Source of the DNA: an uncultured Synergistales bacterium
GTDB taxonomy: Bacteria > Synergistota > Synergistia > Synergistales > Aminobacteriaceae
Assembly: GCA_905235735.1 (NCBI GenBank)
Contig: CAJOMU010000017.1
Coordinates: 55,602 to 119,601 of the forward strand
Direction: 5' to 3'
Length of the DNA: 64,000 nucleotides
The position numbers and the translations under genes were made by a program. Shown piece by piece: positions 36,342 to 45,308 of this stretch. The notes under the pieces were generated by a model that did no database searches, was not told where the DNA came from, and was given only the letters and a program-made list of their open reading frames with translations. The number at the start of each line of letters is the position of its first letter. The stretch's first letter is position 1.

Positions 36342-37513
36342 TTCGAAAACTCATTGATTTAATCGCAGGAAATGCTGTACCTGCAATCTTCATTATCATA
36401 TCAGCCTTCGCAATTCCTCTTTCAGGTTTCTCAGCGAGCTATTTAGTTCAGGAACTTTTAACGCGAATCGGACGTAATTCATTTCTTATTCTCTCGTTAT
36501 TGATTCCAATAATGGCAGGAATGGGATTAAATTTCGGAATGGTACTCGGAGCAATGGCCGGTCAGATAGGATTGCTATTCATATATGACTGGGGAGTAGT
36601 CGGAATTCCCGGAATGGTCTTAGCATGTCTAATCGGTACACCTATTGCGATAGTACTCGGTGTATTCTGCGGAGCTGTTTTGAATCGAGCGAAGGGCAGA
36701 GAGATGGTTACGTCATATATACTCGGCTTCTTCATCAACGGTGTGTATCAGCTCGTAGTGCTATATCTAATGGGCTGGGTAATCCCTATAACGAATCCAA
36801 CGCTCTTACTCTCACGCGGTTACGGTGTGAGAAATGCAGTGAGCCTTGTGGGTATTCGTGGAGTACTCGACAATTTGATTCCGGCAGTCATATCGGGCAC
36901 TACACAGACAGGTCAGTTTCTGAGCACTCAAGGTTCAGGAGCATTCTTAATGTTTCAGCTTCCGTTCTTTGACGGCACAATCAGAATCCCTCTTGCAACA
37001 TTGCTATTGATTGCATTGTTCTGCATATTCATAGTGTGGTTCAGGAAGACGAAGTTAGGCCAGGACATGCGTGCAATAGGACAGAGTCAGAGTGTTTCAG
37101 ACAGTTCAGGAATCCCAGTGAACAGGACACGAATAATCGCAATCGTAATTTCAACAGTACTTGCATGCTACGGACAGATAATATACCTTCAGAACATGGG
37201 AACGCTTAACACATATAACAGTCATGAACAGGCAGGTATGTTCTCAATAGCGGCCCTGCTGATTGGAGGAGCAAGTGTATCACGTGCAAGCATAGCGAAT
37301 GTTTTTGTGGGCGTAATACTCTTTCACCTGATGTTCATCGTTGCACCTATGGCAGGAAAGAATTTAATCGGTGAAGCACAAATCGGTGAATACTTCAGAG
37401 TGTTCGTTTCATATGGAATCATAGCGATCGCACTTGTACTTCATGCATGGAAGAGAAATCGTGAACGTGAAGCATCAAGAAGAAGTTTACGCGGTAACAG
37501 GGGAGGCAGATAA
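36338..37513 (+). CDS. ABC permease, nucleoside/BmpA-type family (second subunit)
   Basis: This 391-residue BPD_transp_2 family permease is paralogous to the preceding gene (GMGLNFGMVLGAMAGQIG; coupling region GQDMRAIGQSQSVSDSSGI). It ends in a basic tail (residues about 370-391). The ATGA overlap with the first permease indicates translational coupling. Confidence 0.87.
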   Translation: MIRKLIDLIAGNAVPAIFIIISAFAIPLSGFSASYLVQELLTRIGRNSFLILSLLIPIMAGMGLNFGMVLGAMAGQIGLLFIYDWGVVGIPGMVLACLIGTPIAIVLGVFCGAVLNRAKGREMVTSYILGFFINGVYQLVVLYLMGWVIPITNPTLLLSRGYGVRNAVSLVGIRGVLDNLIPAVISGTTQTGQFLSTQGSGAFLMFQLPFFDGTIRIPLATLLLIALFCIFIVWFRKTKLGQDMRAIGQSQSVSDSSGIPVNRTRIIAIVISTVLACYGQIIYLQNMGTLNTYNSHEQAGMFSIAALLIGGASVSRASIANVFVGVILFHLMFIVAPMAGKNLIGEAQIGEYFRVFVSYGIIAIALVLHAWKRNREREASRRSLRGNRGGR

Positions 37514-37515
37514 TC

Positions 37516-37908
37516 ATGTTCATAGCTTTCTTGAATTTCCTGATGAGATGGTTTCAGAGGCTTGTTGTTCTTGCAGGTTTAATCGCACTCGGAGTATGGC
37601 TGTTCTTCATTGGGAGAGAACATCAGATTTTCCTCGACAACAAAGCACTAAGCGGATATAAGGCACTCGCACAAGTGAACGTCAGCGTAGATGGAGGAAA
37701 AGTTTCAGAGCTTCTTCCAAGAGACAGGGATGTACGCAAAGTTGTTGGAATGGAATTTGAGTTGAAGGCAGAAGTTTTCAATGACAAAGGTGAAATCGTT
37801 GATACTATCACGAAGACAATACGGCCGAAGTGCAGTAAGGACATAATGATAAATCTTCCTGCATTAGCGGCGGGTGATGAAGGCTTCATGCTTCCTGCAC
37901 CTAAATAG
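37516..37908 (+). CDS. Small membrane protein of DUF3798 transporter operon
   Basis: This 130-residue protein has one N-terminal transmembrane segment (about residues 15-35) and a compact extracytoplasmic domain (about 45-130). That domain contains LPRDRDVRKVVGMEFELKAEV and a beta-rich end. I cannot name the family with confidence. It starts 2 bases after the second permease and has GGAGG upstream, so it is probably an accessory subunit of the importer. Confidence 0.65.
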   Translation: MFIAFLNFLMRWFQRLVVLAGLIALGVWLFFIGREHQIFLDNKALSGYKALAQVNVSVDGGKVSELLPRDRDVRKVVGMEFELKAEVFNDKGEIVDTITKTIRPKCSKDIMINLPALAAGDEGFMLPAPK

Positions 37909-37913
37909 ATAAG

Positions 37914-38720
37914 ATGACACAGATAACGAGAGAAGAAGTACTCGCTGAATTTCAATCACTCACTCTCATGGATGATTCTTACATGCGACTGTTCTTTAGG
38001 GATAATATTCCATGTGTGCAATTAGTACTTAGGATCATAATGAACAAAGATGACCTGATTGTGAAGAGTGCAAAAGTTCAGCAGGTTATGAGAGGTTCGG
38101 AAGGTACGCACTATGTACGTCTTGATGTTTATGCTGTGGACAGTGAGAATAAATATTATGACATTGAGGTACAGAATGATTCATCAGGTGCAAGTCCTCA
38201 GCGTGCGAGATATAACAGTGCGATGATTGATGCGAATATTCTGAAGACAGGAGAGCCTTATTCACTGTTGAAGGAACGTGAAAGCGTAGTAATCTTCATC
38301 ACAGAGAATGATGTTTTAGGAGATGATGAACCTATATACATGATTGAAAGAGTCATAAAGAAGACAGGAAGACGCTTCAATGACGGAACTCATATTGTGT
38401 ATGTGAATTCATCAAAGCAGAATACATCTACAGCACTCGGAAAGCTGATGCATGATTTCAGATGTGCAAAGGCAGAAGATATGCTTTACCCGTTGTTGTC
38501 GGATAGGGCAAGGGCATTCAAGGGAGGTGATACTATGAATGTTCTTGACAGGATGGAACAGGAAGCAGAACTCAGGGGTGAGGCTAAAGGCGAAATGAAA
38601 GCCAGTGAAAATATTGCACTCAATCTCATTAAGGCGGGAAAACTTGCACTCGATGAAATAGCAAAGGTATGCAGCCTCACATTACAGCGTGTACAGGAAC
38701 TCGCAAAGACGACAGTATAA
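37914..38720 (+). CDS. PD-(D/E)XK nuclease-family transposase-like protein (Rpn/PDDEXK_2)
   Basis: This 268-residue protein has the PDDEXK_2/Rpn layout: N-terminal LMDDSYMRLFFRD (about 18-30), then the putative active site RLDVYAVDSENKYYDIEVQN (about 77-96; D79, E93 and Q95). The C-terminal helical region (about 205-268) includes an AELRGEAKGEMKASENIAL segment. Family members are nucleases linked to recombination and are often present in many copies per genome. It follows the transporter operon by 5 bases and is closed by a strong terminator. It looks like a passenger gene rather than a transporter part. Confidence 0.82.
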   Translation: MTQITREEVLAEFQSLTLMDDSYMRLFFRDNIPCVQLVLRIIMNKDDLIVKSAKVQQVMRGSEGTHYVRLDVYAVDSENKYYDIEVQNDSSGASPQRARYNSAMIDANILKTGEPYSLLKERESVVIFITENDVLGDDEPIYMIERVIKKTGRRFNDGTHIVYVNSSKQNTSTALGKLMHDFRCAKAEDMLYPLLSDRARAFKGGDTMNVLDRMEQEAELRGEAKGEMKASENIALNLIKAGKLALDEIAKVCSLTLQRVQELAKTTV

Positions 38721-38740
38721 CCTGCAAAACATAAAACATT

Positions 38741-38777
38741 ACGGAAGGTTTTAAACTTAGCCTTCCGTTTTCTTTTT
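38741..38777 (+). terminator. Intrinsic terminator of DUF3798 operon
   Basis: A perfect 8-bp stem, ACGGAAGG (38741-38748) with CCTTCCGT (38761-38768), is followed by a T-rich run. It lies 20 bases after the PD-(D/E)XK gene and 12 bases before the end of the convergent lipoprotein gene. Confidence 0.85.
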
Positions 38778-38788
38778 CTGATTTGACA

Positions 38789-39259
38789 TTATTCCGCATC
38801 AATTGTGAGTGTTACATCAGATTTCCCAAGAAGAGCTTCAAGTTCTGAATCACTTTTGCCGATTATCTTTCCGAGACGAGTATATGCCCATGTATTAGAA
38901 CCATAGAATATTACGATCTGATTCCCTGAGTAGAGCACAATATCTCCTGCTGAAGTTGTAATGCGTGAATCTTTTCTCGGAAACGTCCTGCCGAGTGAAC
39001 CAACCTGTTCAAATCCTCCGTACATGTGCATATTCACAGTTAGAGGCAATGAACCTTTCAGAGCATTTACGCTTTCGTTGTCTTCCCATTCAACTGGGAT
39101 ATTAACACCGTCAATCATAATACGCATATCTGTTCCTTCTTTCTGTTCCTCTTCACGATATGAACCCGATGAACCTGATGAACTGCTTCCTCCACAGCCC
39201 GAAACGAATAGAATCATCATAATGAATGCCACAATGAAAATTATTACTGTTCTGTGCAA
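38789..39259 (-). CDS. Small lipoprotein with GCGGSSSS lipobox region
   Basis: This 156-residue protein starts with a lipoprotein signal (lipobox FVSGC, Cys about residue 22) and the tail GGSSSSGSSGS. A charged spacer (REEEQKEG) and a C-terminal domain of about 110 residues follow. That domain contains LGRTFPRKDSRITTSAGDIVLYSGNQIVIFYG. The latter resembles cyclophilin-like (DUF4430/ MTH1187-type) proteins with the YSGNQIVIFYGSNTW motif, an uncertain relation. The start is TTG at 39259 with a spaced GGGAG. A candidate promoter lies just upstream. Confidence 0.7.
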   Translation of the reverse strand: MHRTVIIFIVAFIMMILFVSGCGGSSSSGSSGSYREEEQKEGTDMRIMIDGVNIPVEWEDNESVNALKGSLPLTVNMHMYGGFEQVGSLGRTFPRKDSRITTSAGDIVLYSGNQIVIFYGSNTWAYTRLGKIIGKSDSELEALLGKSDVTLTIDAE

Positions 39260-39300
39260 AATATTTTAGTTTCTCCCTTCAGAAAAAAATTAACTTTTGT

Positions 39301-39309
39301 ATTTTATCA
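39301..39309 (-). promoter_or_regulatory. Candidate extended -10 promoter of small lipoprotein
   Basis: On the minus strand TGATAAAAT lies about 42 bases before the TTG start. It is identical to the extended -10 of the large lipoprotein gene at 29411-29419. No -35 is clear. Confidence 0.4.
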
Positions 39310-39333
39310 TGCGAAAATGCAAAGCTGTTCGTT

Positions 39334-40269
39334 TCACAGATTTAGAAGCAGCAGTGCCAGACACACAGAACCTACGGCATGAACTAACCAGAAGCGAATC
39401 GTTACCGATGTTTCATCAAGTCCAAGTTTCTGGAAGTGATGATGCAATGGTGCCATTAAGAATATCTTTCTGTTCAGCTTGTGAATCGTGAATATCTGAA
39501 TCGCTGAACTCAACATCTCAATGATGAATATGAACCCCACAGGAAGTATCGCGAGTGTCCTCCCGTTGATTACGCACATGGCCGCTAATGCTCCCCCCAG
39601 AAAGTGTGAGCCGGTATCTCCCATGAATGTCTTAGCTGGCCTTATGTTGAAGAACATGAACCCTGAGACCATGAAGAAGAGTTGAATCAGAATGTCAGAA
39701 TTGAAATCATTCATAGGAATCAGAATCATCATCACTGCAATCGAAATCAGAAAACTTCCTGCCGCTAATCCGTCAAGACCATCCGTAATATTCACTGCGT
39801 TAATCGTTCCTGCACTCACAAGAAACGTAACAGGAATTGAAATCCACCACCATGAATCGAAAATGCCCGGCCATAATCCCATTTTCCCACATGCAAATAC
39901 GATTATGCACCACAATCCGCAGAGCACTAACTGTAACTTCAGCTTCGATAGACTTCTGAAACCTTCACTTGTGTGTGAACGGAACTTCATCCAGTCATCA
40001 ATGAATCCAATCATTCCGCTCAAGAACGGAAAGCTCCAGAAAAGTAATGCGTTCCATGAAGGATTAATGAGCAGTGAGATTATTGCGAGACACAAAAAAA
40101 CTACTCCTCCCATTGAAGGAGTAGCCGCTTTAATCTCGTTATCGATGTTTATTCCGTACCATTTCTGTTGTTGCGTTATGTGAATGCGTCTCTGAATTCG
40201 TATCCATATGTATTGAAGTATGAGACTCAGCGCGAAGAAGATTAAGCCTGTGAAAAATTTTATTCGCAT
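39334..40269 (-). CDS. mraY: Phospho-MurNAc-pentapeptide transferase MraY
   Basis: This ~311-residue membrane enzyme makes lipid I on undecaprenyl phosphate. The conserved motifs are NAVNITDGLDGLAAG, FMGDTGSHFLGG and APLHHHFQKLG, the last with the HHH cluster of the active site. I start it at the ATG ending at 40269, which overlaps the murF stop by 10 bases and has AGGAG in front. The open frame extends upstream but without those signals. It is the last gene of the cluster here, as murD, ftsW and murG do not follow. Confidence 0.94.
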   Translation of the reverse strand: MRIKFFTGLIFFALSLILQYIWIRIQRRIHITQQQKWYGINIDNEIKAATPSMGGVVFLCLAIISLLINPSWNALLFWSFPFLSGMIGFIDDWMKFRSHTSEGFRSLSKLKLQLVLCGLWCIIVFACGKMGLWPGIFDSWWWISIPVTFLVSAGTINAVNITDGLDGLAAGSFLISIAVMMILIPMNDFNSDILIQLFFMVSGFMFFNIRPAKTFMGDTGSHFLGGALAAMCVINGRTLAILPVGFIFIIEMLSSAIQIFTIHKLNRKIFLMAPLHHHFQKLGLDETSVTIRFWLVHAVGSVCLALLLLNL

Positions 40270-41612
40270 GATAACTCCTTGATGATGTTGAATAAGCCGA
40301 TACTGTTTGAACCTTTTACGAGAATACCCTTCCATTCAGAGGACGACATTATATTTCGCAGGAGAACTAATGCCTCTCGCCAGTCTGACGCAAAGGTGTA
40401 TCCTGATTCATCGCCTAATGCATCATGCCATATACTGCCCACAAGAATCACGTGGTCTATATCATCAAGCAGAGGTTTCAATTCAGAATGATATTTAGCG
40501 GAATTCTCGCCGAGTTCACGCATTTCACCAAGCACAGCAATTTTGCCGTTCGATTTTATTTTCGCGAATGTCTCAAGTGATGCACTCATTGATGCTGGGT
40601 TCGCATTGTACGAATCATCAACTATGAATTTTCCGTCCTCACGAATTATCACTTTTCCGCGTCCATTGAGAGCCTGAAAATCTGCAAGTGCTTCTGATGA
40701 TTCCTGAAGTGATATTCCGAGTTCATGTGCGGTTGCTGCTGCGAGTGCGAGAGGCATTGCGTTATGTCTTCCCCAGATGTTTGCGGTGTATCGTGCAATC
40801 TCCTGCGTCTGTCTCAATGCAAGTACGAATGACAATGCAGGCAGTGTGTATTCTGAGTTGTCGATGCTCAGAACGAAATCTGAATCGCTGCTCTCTCCTA
40901 CTCCCATTGACTTGACCGTATACTTGAAGGACTCAGTGAGATATTCATTGTCATTATTGAAGATGATTTTATCGATTGATGACGGACGGGTAATTTCAAG
41001 TTTCTCTTCTAACACTCCTTCTATGCTCCTGAAGCCTTCAAGGTGAACGGGTGCTATTGCCGTAAGAATTGCGATTGTCGGAGGGAAATATTCACTGAGT
41101 TCTTTAATCTCGCCTGGCTTGTTCGCTCCGAATTCAAGAATCAGAATCTCCGTCTCTTTGGGCATGGCCATGATTGTAGCTGTGCATCCGATTAACGTAT
41201 TCAGACTTCGTTCTGGCGCATGTACCCTGAACTTATCACGTAACACAAGCTGTAATGCTGCTCTCGTTGTCGTCTTGCCCACACTGCCGGTAATCGCTAT
41301 TATGTCGCTGAGTTCATGAGCATGTAACTTCTTCGAGGCAATGAGTGCTAAATCACGTTCTGGTTCATCAAGTTCAATCACTGGAATGCTAATGCCCTCT
41401 GGAGCTTTACCTTTGCGGACGATAAGCAATCCTGCTCCGTTTTCGATTGCCTGTGGAATATATTTATGTCCGTCAGTCTTCTCACCCTCGATAGCGATAA
41501 ACGCATCACCAGATGTTACATCTCTGCTGTCAGTGGCCAAGTGTGAAGGGAATTCCATATTTGCAAATTCATTCGGAACATCTTCAAATAATTCTTTCAG
41601 CGTGAAATTCAT
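40260..41612 (-). CDS. murF: UDP-MurNAc-tripeptide-D-Ala-D-Ala ligase MurF
   Basis: This Mur ligase of about 450 residues adds D-Ala-D-Ala. The N-terminal domain has SRDVTSGDAFIAIEGEKTDGH. The ATP-binding loop is TGSVGKTTTRAAL, and the central EILILEFGANKPGEIKEL and C-terminal FIVDDSYNANPASM are family signatures. The ATG ending at 41612 overlaps the murE stop by 4 bases with GGAGGG upstream, so it is preferred over the in-frame ATG 15 bases earlier. Confidence 0.94.
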   Translation of the reverse strand: MNFTLKELFEDVPNEFANMEFPSHLATDSRDVTSGDAFIAIEGEKTDGHKYIPQAIENGAGLLIVRKGKAPEGISIPVIELDEPERDLALIASKKLHAHELSDIIAITGSVGKTTTRAALQLVLRDKFRVHAPERSLNTLIGCTATIMAMPKETEILILEFGANKPGEIKELSEYFPPTIAILTAIAPVHLEGFRSIEGVLEEKLEITRPSSIDKIIFNNDNEYLTESFKYTVKSMGVGESSDSDFVLSIDNSEYTLPALSFVLALRQTQEIARYTANIWGRHNAMPLALAAATAHELGISLQESSEALADFQALNGRGKVIIREDGKFIVDDSYNANPASMSASLETFAKIKSNGKIAVLGEMRELGENSAKYHSELKPLLDDIDHVILVGSIWHDALGDESGYTFASDWREALVLLRNIMSSSEWKGILVKGSNSIGLFNIIKELSCE

Positions 41613-43086
41613 CTCGAATCCCTCCATGCTTTTACGGCTTCCGCATCATTAAACGGAATTTTTCTGTCTTTAATCGTGATGAATCTCTCAGGGCCTTTAC
41701 CCGTTATTACGAGTATGTCTCCTTTCTTCAGTTCATCAAGTCCAATTTTCACGGCTTCGGGTCTGTCAGTGATGATTTTATACGGTATACTTGCACCTGA
41801 CGCTATAGCCTCTGCAATCAATGCAGGGTCTTCATCGCGTGCATTGTCTGATGTGATGATAATTTCATTCGCAAATTCTGATGCTGCCTTTCCGAGTTCA
41901 GGTCGATTCTGCTGGTATCTTCCGCATGACCGAACATCGAGATTATCCGCCTCTCATTTCCCGAAAGCTTTCGTATTGTTCCGAGCACACTTCTCAATGC
42001 TGACGGTGTATGAGCAAAATCAACGAACACACATGCACCGTTCGGAAGGTCAATGCGTTCAAGCCTACCGGGTACTTGAGGAACACTCGCAACTCCTTCG
42101 ATGATTGCACGGTCATCAACTCGTCCTCTCATGGCCGTAACTGCACACAGAGTGTTCATTATGTTGAAGCCTCCCACAAGAGGAGTATGAAGTTTCAGTT
42201 GTGAATCGAATCCCTTCATCTCAATCACAAGTTCTGTTCCGTTCAAGCTCGTTTTTGATTCAACAACTCTCGATGATGCTCCCTCATTCATTCCGAAGCC
42301 GCGTAAGTTATCGGGAAATTCAGCGAGTAATCTTCTGCCGTATGGGTCATCATGATTCACTGCTCCGATAAAATTCTTCTTCGTGTAATTCGTAAACAGT
42401 AACTTCTTGGCCTCAAAGTAATTCTCCATATTTAAATGAAAATCTAAATGTTCGGGATAGAGATTTGTGAACACCGGGACATCATACAATGCGCCTTTCA
42501 ATCTTCCGAGATACAGGCCATGTGATGAAGTCTCCATTACACACGCAGAGCACCCATTCTTCACCATGTTATGCAGCTGCCTCTGAACGATACAGCTTTC
42601 AGGTGTAGTTCTGTCCGCTTCCTTCTCGATTATTCCATCACTCTCAATGATTGTTCCGAGCAATCCTACTCTCATTCCTGCTGACTGCAATATCCTTCTT
42701 GTTATGTATGTCGTGGTAGTCTTACCGTTAGTGCCGGTTATGCCGACCATAAGCAATTTACTCGAAGGGTTATCATATACGAATGAAGCAACATCACCGA
42801 GAAAATCACGGACATGTTCAACGATTATCTGCGGCAAATCCGAATCAACTTCACGCTCACACAATAACGCACTTGCACCGTTTTCTTCTGCTGTCCTCAC
42901 GAATTCATGACCGTCTGACTTCTCACCTTTGATACATGCAAAGAGAGTTCCGGGTTTTACGTCTCTGCTGTCCGATATTACATCATTAATTTGTACATAA
43001 AAATTGTCCTGAAACTTCACACATGCCTTTACGCTTTCATCTTTGGCACGCATAAACTTCAGGACATCCTCAAACTTTACGCTCAA
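41609..43086 (-). pseudogene. murE: UDP-MurNAc-tripeptide synthetase MurE, frameshifted
   Basis: MurE adds the third stem residue (meso-DAP or Lys). From 43086 the first frame gives the normal protein: SRDVKPGTLFACIKGEKSDGH, then the P-loop GITGTNGKTTTTYI, up to RIISMFGH at about 41925. The C-terminal domain then continues in another frame (CGRYQQNRPELGKAA, then SDNARDEDP) to 41609. One missing T at about 41924-41927 explains the break. SDNAR keeps the Arg that recognises meso-DAP in DNPR-type enzymes. Because murE is normally essential, a sequence error is more likely than a true pseudogene. Confidence 0.9.
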
Positions 43087-43114
43087 GATTTAAACCTCCT
43101 CATGAGTTTGTATG

Positions 43115-44800
43115 TCATGAATAATATTCGAGTTCTGCCATTTCTTCAACTATTGATTTGAACACTGGAGCTGCCAGATCGCCACCGTAATATCTTCCTT
43201 TTGACGGTTCACCTATGACAATTAGCATCAGATATTTCGGGTCTTCATAAGGCCAGAAACCTATGAATGAACCTACGTATTTTCCCGGCAAATATCCTCC
43301 TTTACCCGCAACCTGTGCTGTTCCCGTCTTGCCTGCTACGTTCGTGATTGTCGTTGCCGCTCTCTTGCCTGTACCTTCGAGAATCACATCGCGCATTGCT
43401 GAACGTATCCATGCTGTAGTCTCTGGTGTCATTATCTCACGCATAACTTTCGGTTCTCCCCTGTAGACCACTTCACCGAGTGAGTTAACAGCCTCTTTCA
43501 CTACATACGGGCTCATGAGCTTTCCTCCGTTCACGATTGCCGCCATTGCCGTTATGAGCTGAATGGGAGTAACAGCAAAACCCTGACCGATTGCGATATT
43601 TGCGGGAGTAACACCTCTCCAGTTTTCAGGATACGGAAGAATTCCGCGAGCTGCACCGGGAAGTTCGATGTCGCTTTCCTGACCGAAACCCAATGACTTC
43701 AGGCTCTCATACATACTGCTTTTGTTCGCACGAATTCCTATCTGAGCCATTCCTACATTCGATGACTTTATGAGGAGATGTGCCGTGTCCACATTCCCCA
43801 ATGCAACGCGGGCATCTGATTCTCTGATGTAACGATCAGCTACTTTCAGTTTCGCAGGACAGAAGAATATTTCATCCTTCTTCACTATTCCCTTTTCAAG
43901 TGCTAATCCCAAATATATCGGCTTGAACGTTGAGCCTGGTTCATATCCTCTGCTTATTACTGCGTTCGAAAGTGCTTCCATTGTGAGGCTTCTTCTGTCT
44001 GTCGGATCATATGTCGGATAGCTTGCCATTGCGAAAAGTTCTCCTGTGTTCGGATTCATGCACACTGCTACTGCCCATTTCGCTTCGTTCTCTTCTGCTG
44101 TCTTGAACAGATGCTTTTCGACTACATATTGAATCCTGCTGTCCAGTGTCAGTGTTATAACTGGAGTTGTCATTCGCTTCTCTGATTCATTCTCCATCAG
44201 CGACGATGCCTGTCCGCTTGGCCGTCTCACAACTAATTTCTGTCCTGGAGGGTTATATAGTGTCGTATCCCATGCCTGTTCTATTCCTGCCTGACCTCTG
44301 TTGTCATTGTCGCAGAACCCCAGAACATGAGACATTAATCTTTGATTCGTGTATTTTCGGTAAGGTTCTTCTATCTCTCGTATACCACGCATATCACTCA
44401 TCAATTTTCGAAACTGTTTCGTCTCTTCATCTGAAACTTTATGCTTCAGCCATATGAAACGTCTCTTTGTTCCTATTGATGCACGTATCTTCTCTATAGT
44501 ATCTTCTGAAACTAATCCTGAAAGTTTGCCGAGTTCATCTGCGCTTATCATTGAAGGGTCTATTGCAAAGGCTGTAAGTGTTTCTGATATTACTAGTGCA
44601 TTGCCTTTAACATCCTGAATTATTCCGCGTGTCGAACTTAGGTTCACACGTTTCCAGTACTGATGCTGTGATCTTTCTACTACTCTGGGGTTAGGGTAAC
44701 AGTGCCGTGCTATTAGTGTGATTCCAATTGTTATGAATAAACCTACAAATATTACCCAAGGGTTGCCTGCCCTGCGAAGATTTTTTGATGATGATGACAT
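43115..44800 (-). CDS. ftsI: Peptidoglycan transpeptidase FtsI (PBP3-type)
   Basis: This 561-residue class B penicillin-binding protein has one N-terminal transmembrane segment (about 13-33), a pedestal domain starting NLSSTRGIIQDVKG, and a transpeptidase domain. The catalytic SxxK is GSTFKP, SxN is KSSNVG and KTG is AGKTGTAQVAG. It cross-links septal peptidoglycan. Its location next to ftsL in a dcw cluster supports FtsI over other PBPs. No strong ribosome-binding site is seen before the ATG, where a 14-base tandem repeat lies instead. Confidence 0.93.
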   Translation of the reverse strand: MSSSSKNLRRAGNPWVIFVGLFITIGITLIARHCYPNPRVVERSQHQYWKRVNLSSTRGIIQDVKGNALVISETLTAFAIDPSMISADELGKLSGLVSEDTIEKIRASIGTKRRFIWLKHKVSDEETKQFRKLMSDMRGIREIEEPYRKYTNQRLMSHVLGFCDNDNRGQAGIEQAWDTTLYNPPGQKLVVRRPSGQASSLMENESEKRMTTPVITLTLDSRIQYVVEKHLFKTAEENEAKWAVAVCMNPNTGELFAMASYPTYDPTDRRSLTMEALSNAVISRGYEPGSTFKPIYLGLALEKGIVKKDEIFFCPAKLKVADRYIRESDARVALGNVDTAHLLIKSSNVGMAQIGIRANKSSMYESLKSLGFGQESDIELPGAARGILPYPENWRGVTPANIAIGQGFAVTPIQLITAMAAIVNGGKLMSPYVVKEAVNSLGEVVYRGEPKVMREIMTPETTAWIRSAMRDVILEGTGKRAATTITNVAGKTGTAQVAGKGGYLPGKYVGSFIGFWPYEDPKYLMLIVIGEPSKGRYYGGDLAAPVFKSIVEEMAELEYYS

Positions 44801-44806
44801 TTCAAT

Positions 44807-44848
44807 TCTAATCGCCTAACTCTAATCGCCTAACTCTAATCGCCTAAC
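44807..44848. repeat. Three tandem copies of a 14-base unit between ftsL and ftsI
   Basis: The unit TCTAATCGCCTAAC is repeated three times without error at 44807-44820, 44821-44834 and 44835-44848. Read on the minus strand, the first copy encodes the last residues LGD and the stop of the FtsL-like protein. The next two copies repeat that end. The array then runs to 6 bases before the ftsI start. Confidence 0.95.
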
Positions 44849-45225
44849 AACCACGATAAACTTGATCTCCAGCTGAAACGATTTGCGGCAGGTTCATTGC
44901 GTCTTGTTGCTGTCAAATTTCTTCTGCTCATACGCATAGGCATTGTTTCGGCCTTCACTACCTTCTGCATTCCGAGACTTTCTTTGCAGTATGAATAGAT
45001 TCGAATCGGTGCAACTAATGCAGAAAGTTCCTGACGCAGATTCACTTCTTCTTCTGAATATCTTTTAATGGATTGATTCACAGACTCAAGATAATAGGCG
45101 AGACGTGCGGCATGGAATCTGAGAATGCCTAGACCCATAATGAGACCTATGATGACACACAAGGTAATAACGAGTCTGATTCCTAATTTAATTTTGCTTT
45201 GCTTATTATGTTTCGAGTTACGCAC
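44836..45225 (-). CDS. FtsL-like cell division protein
   Basis: This 129-residue protein has a basic cytoplasmic start, one transmembrane segment (about 15-36) and a short coiled coil (about 40-75; YYLESVNQSIKRYSEEEVNLRQ). A basic tail follows. Size, topology and position between rsmH and ftsI are those of FtsL, the scaffold that bridges FtsQ/FtsB and FtsW/FtsI. FtsL is poorly conserved, so the call rests on these features. Confidence 0.75.
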   Translation of the reverse strand: MRNSKHNKQSKIKLGIRLVITLCVIIGLIMGLGILRFHAARLAYYLESVNQSIKRYSEEEVNLRQELSALVAPIRIYSYCKESLGMQKVVKAETMPMRMSRRNLTATRRNEPAANRFSWRSSLSWLLGD

Positions 45226-45308
45226 CTTCTTTCGCCCCCATTACGTTTTAAAGATTTTTTATGCGTGAAAGAATTATACAACGCTAAGCAACTTTCTGCA
45301 AAAAATAC

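Noticed and set aside
39692..40183. 163-residue open frame antisense to mraY
   Set aside because: Fully overlaps the conserved MraY gene and shows no family pattern.
44807..44848. Start of a CRISPR array
   Set aside because: Units are 14 bases and directly abutting, without spacers. It is a simple tandem repeat.
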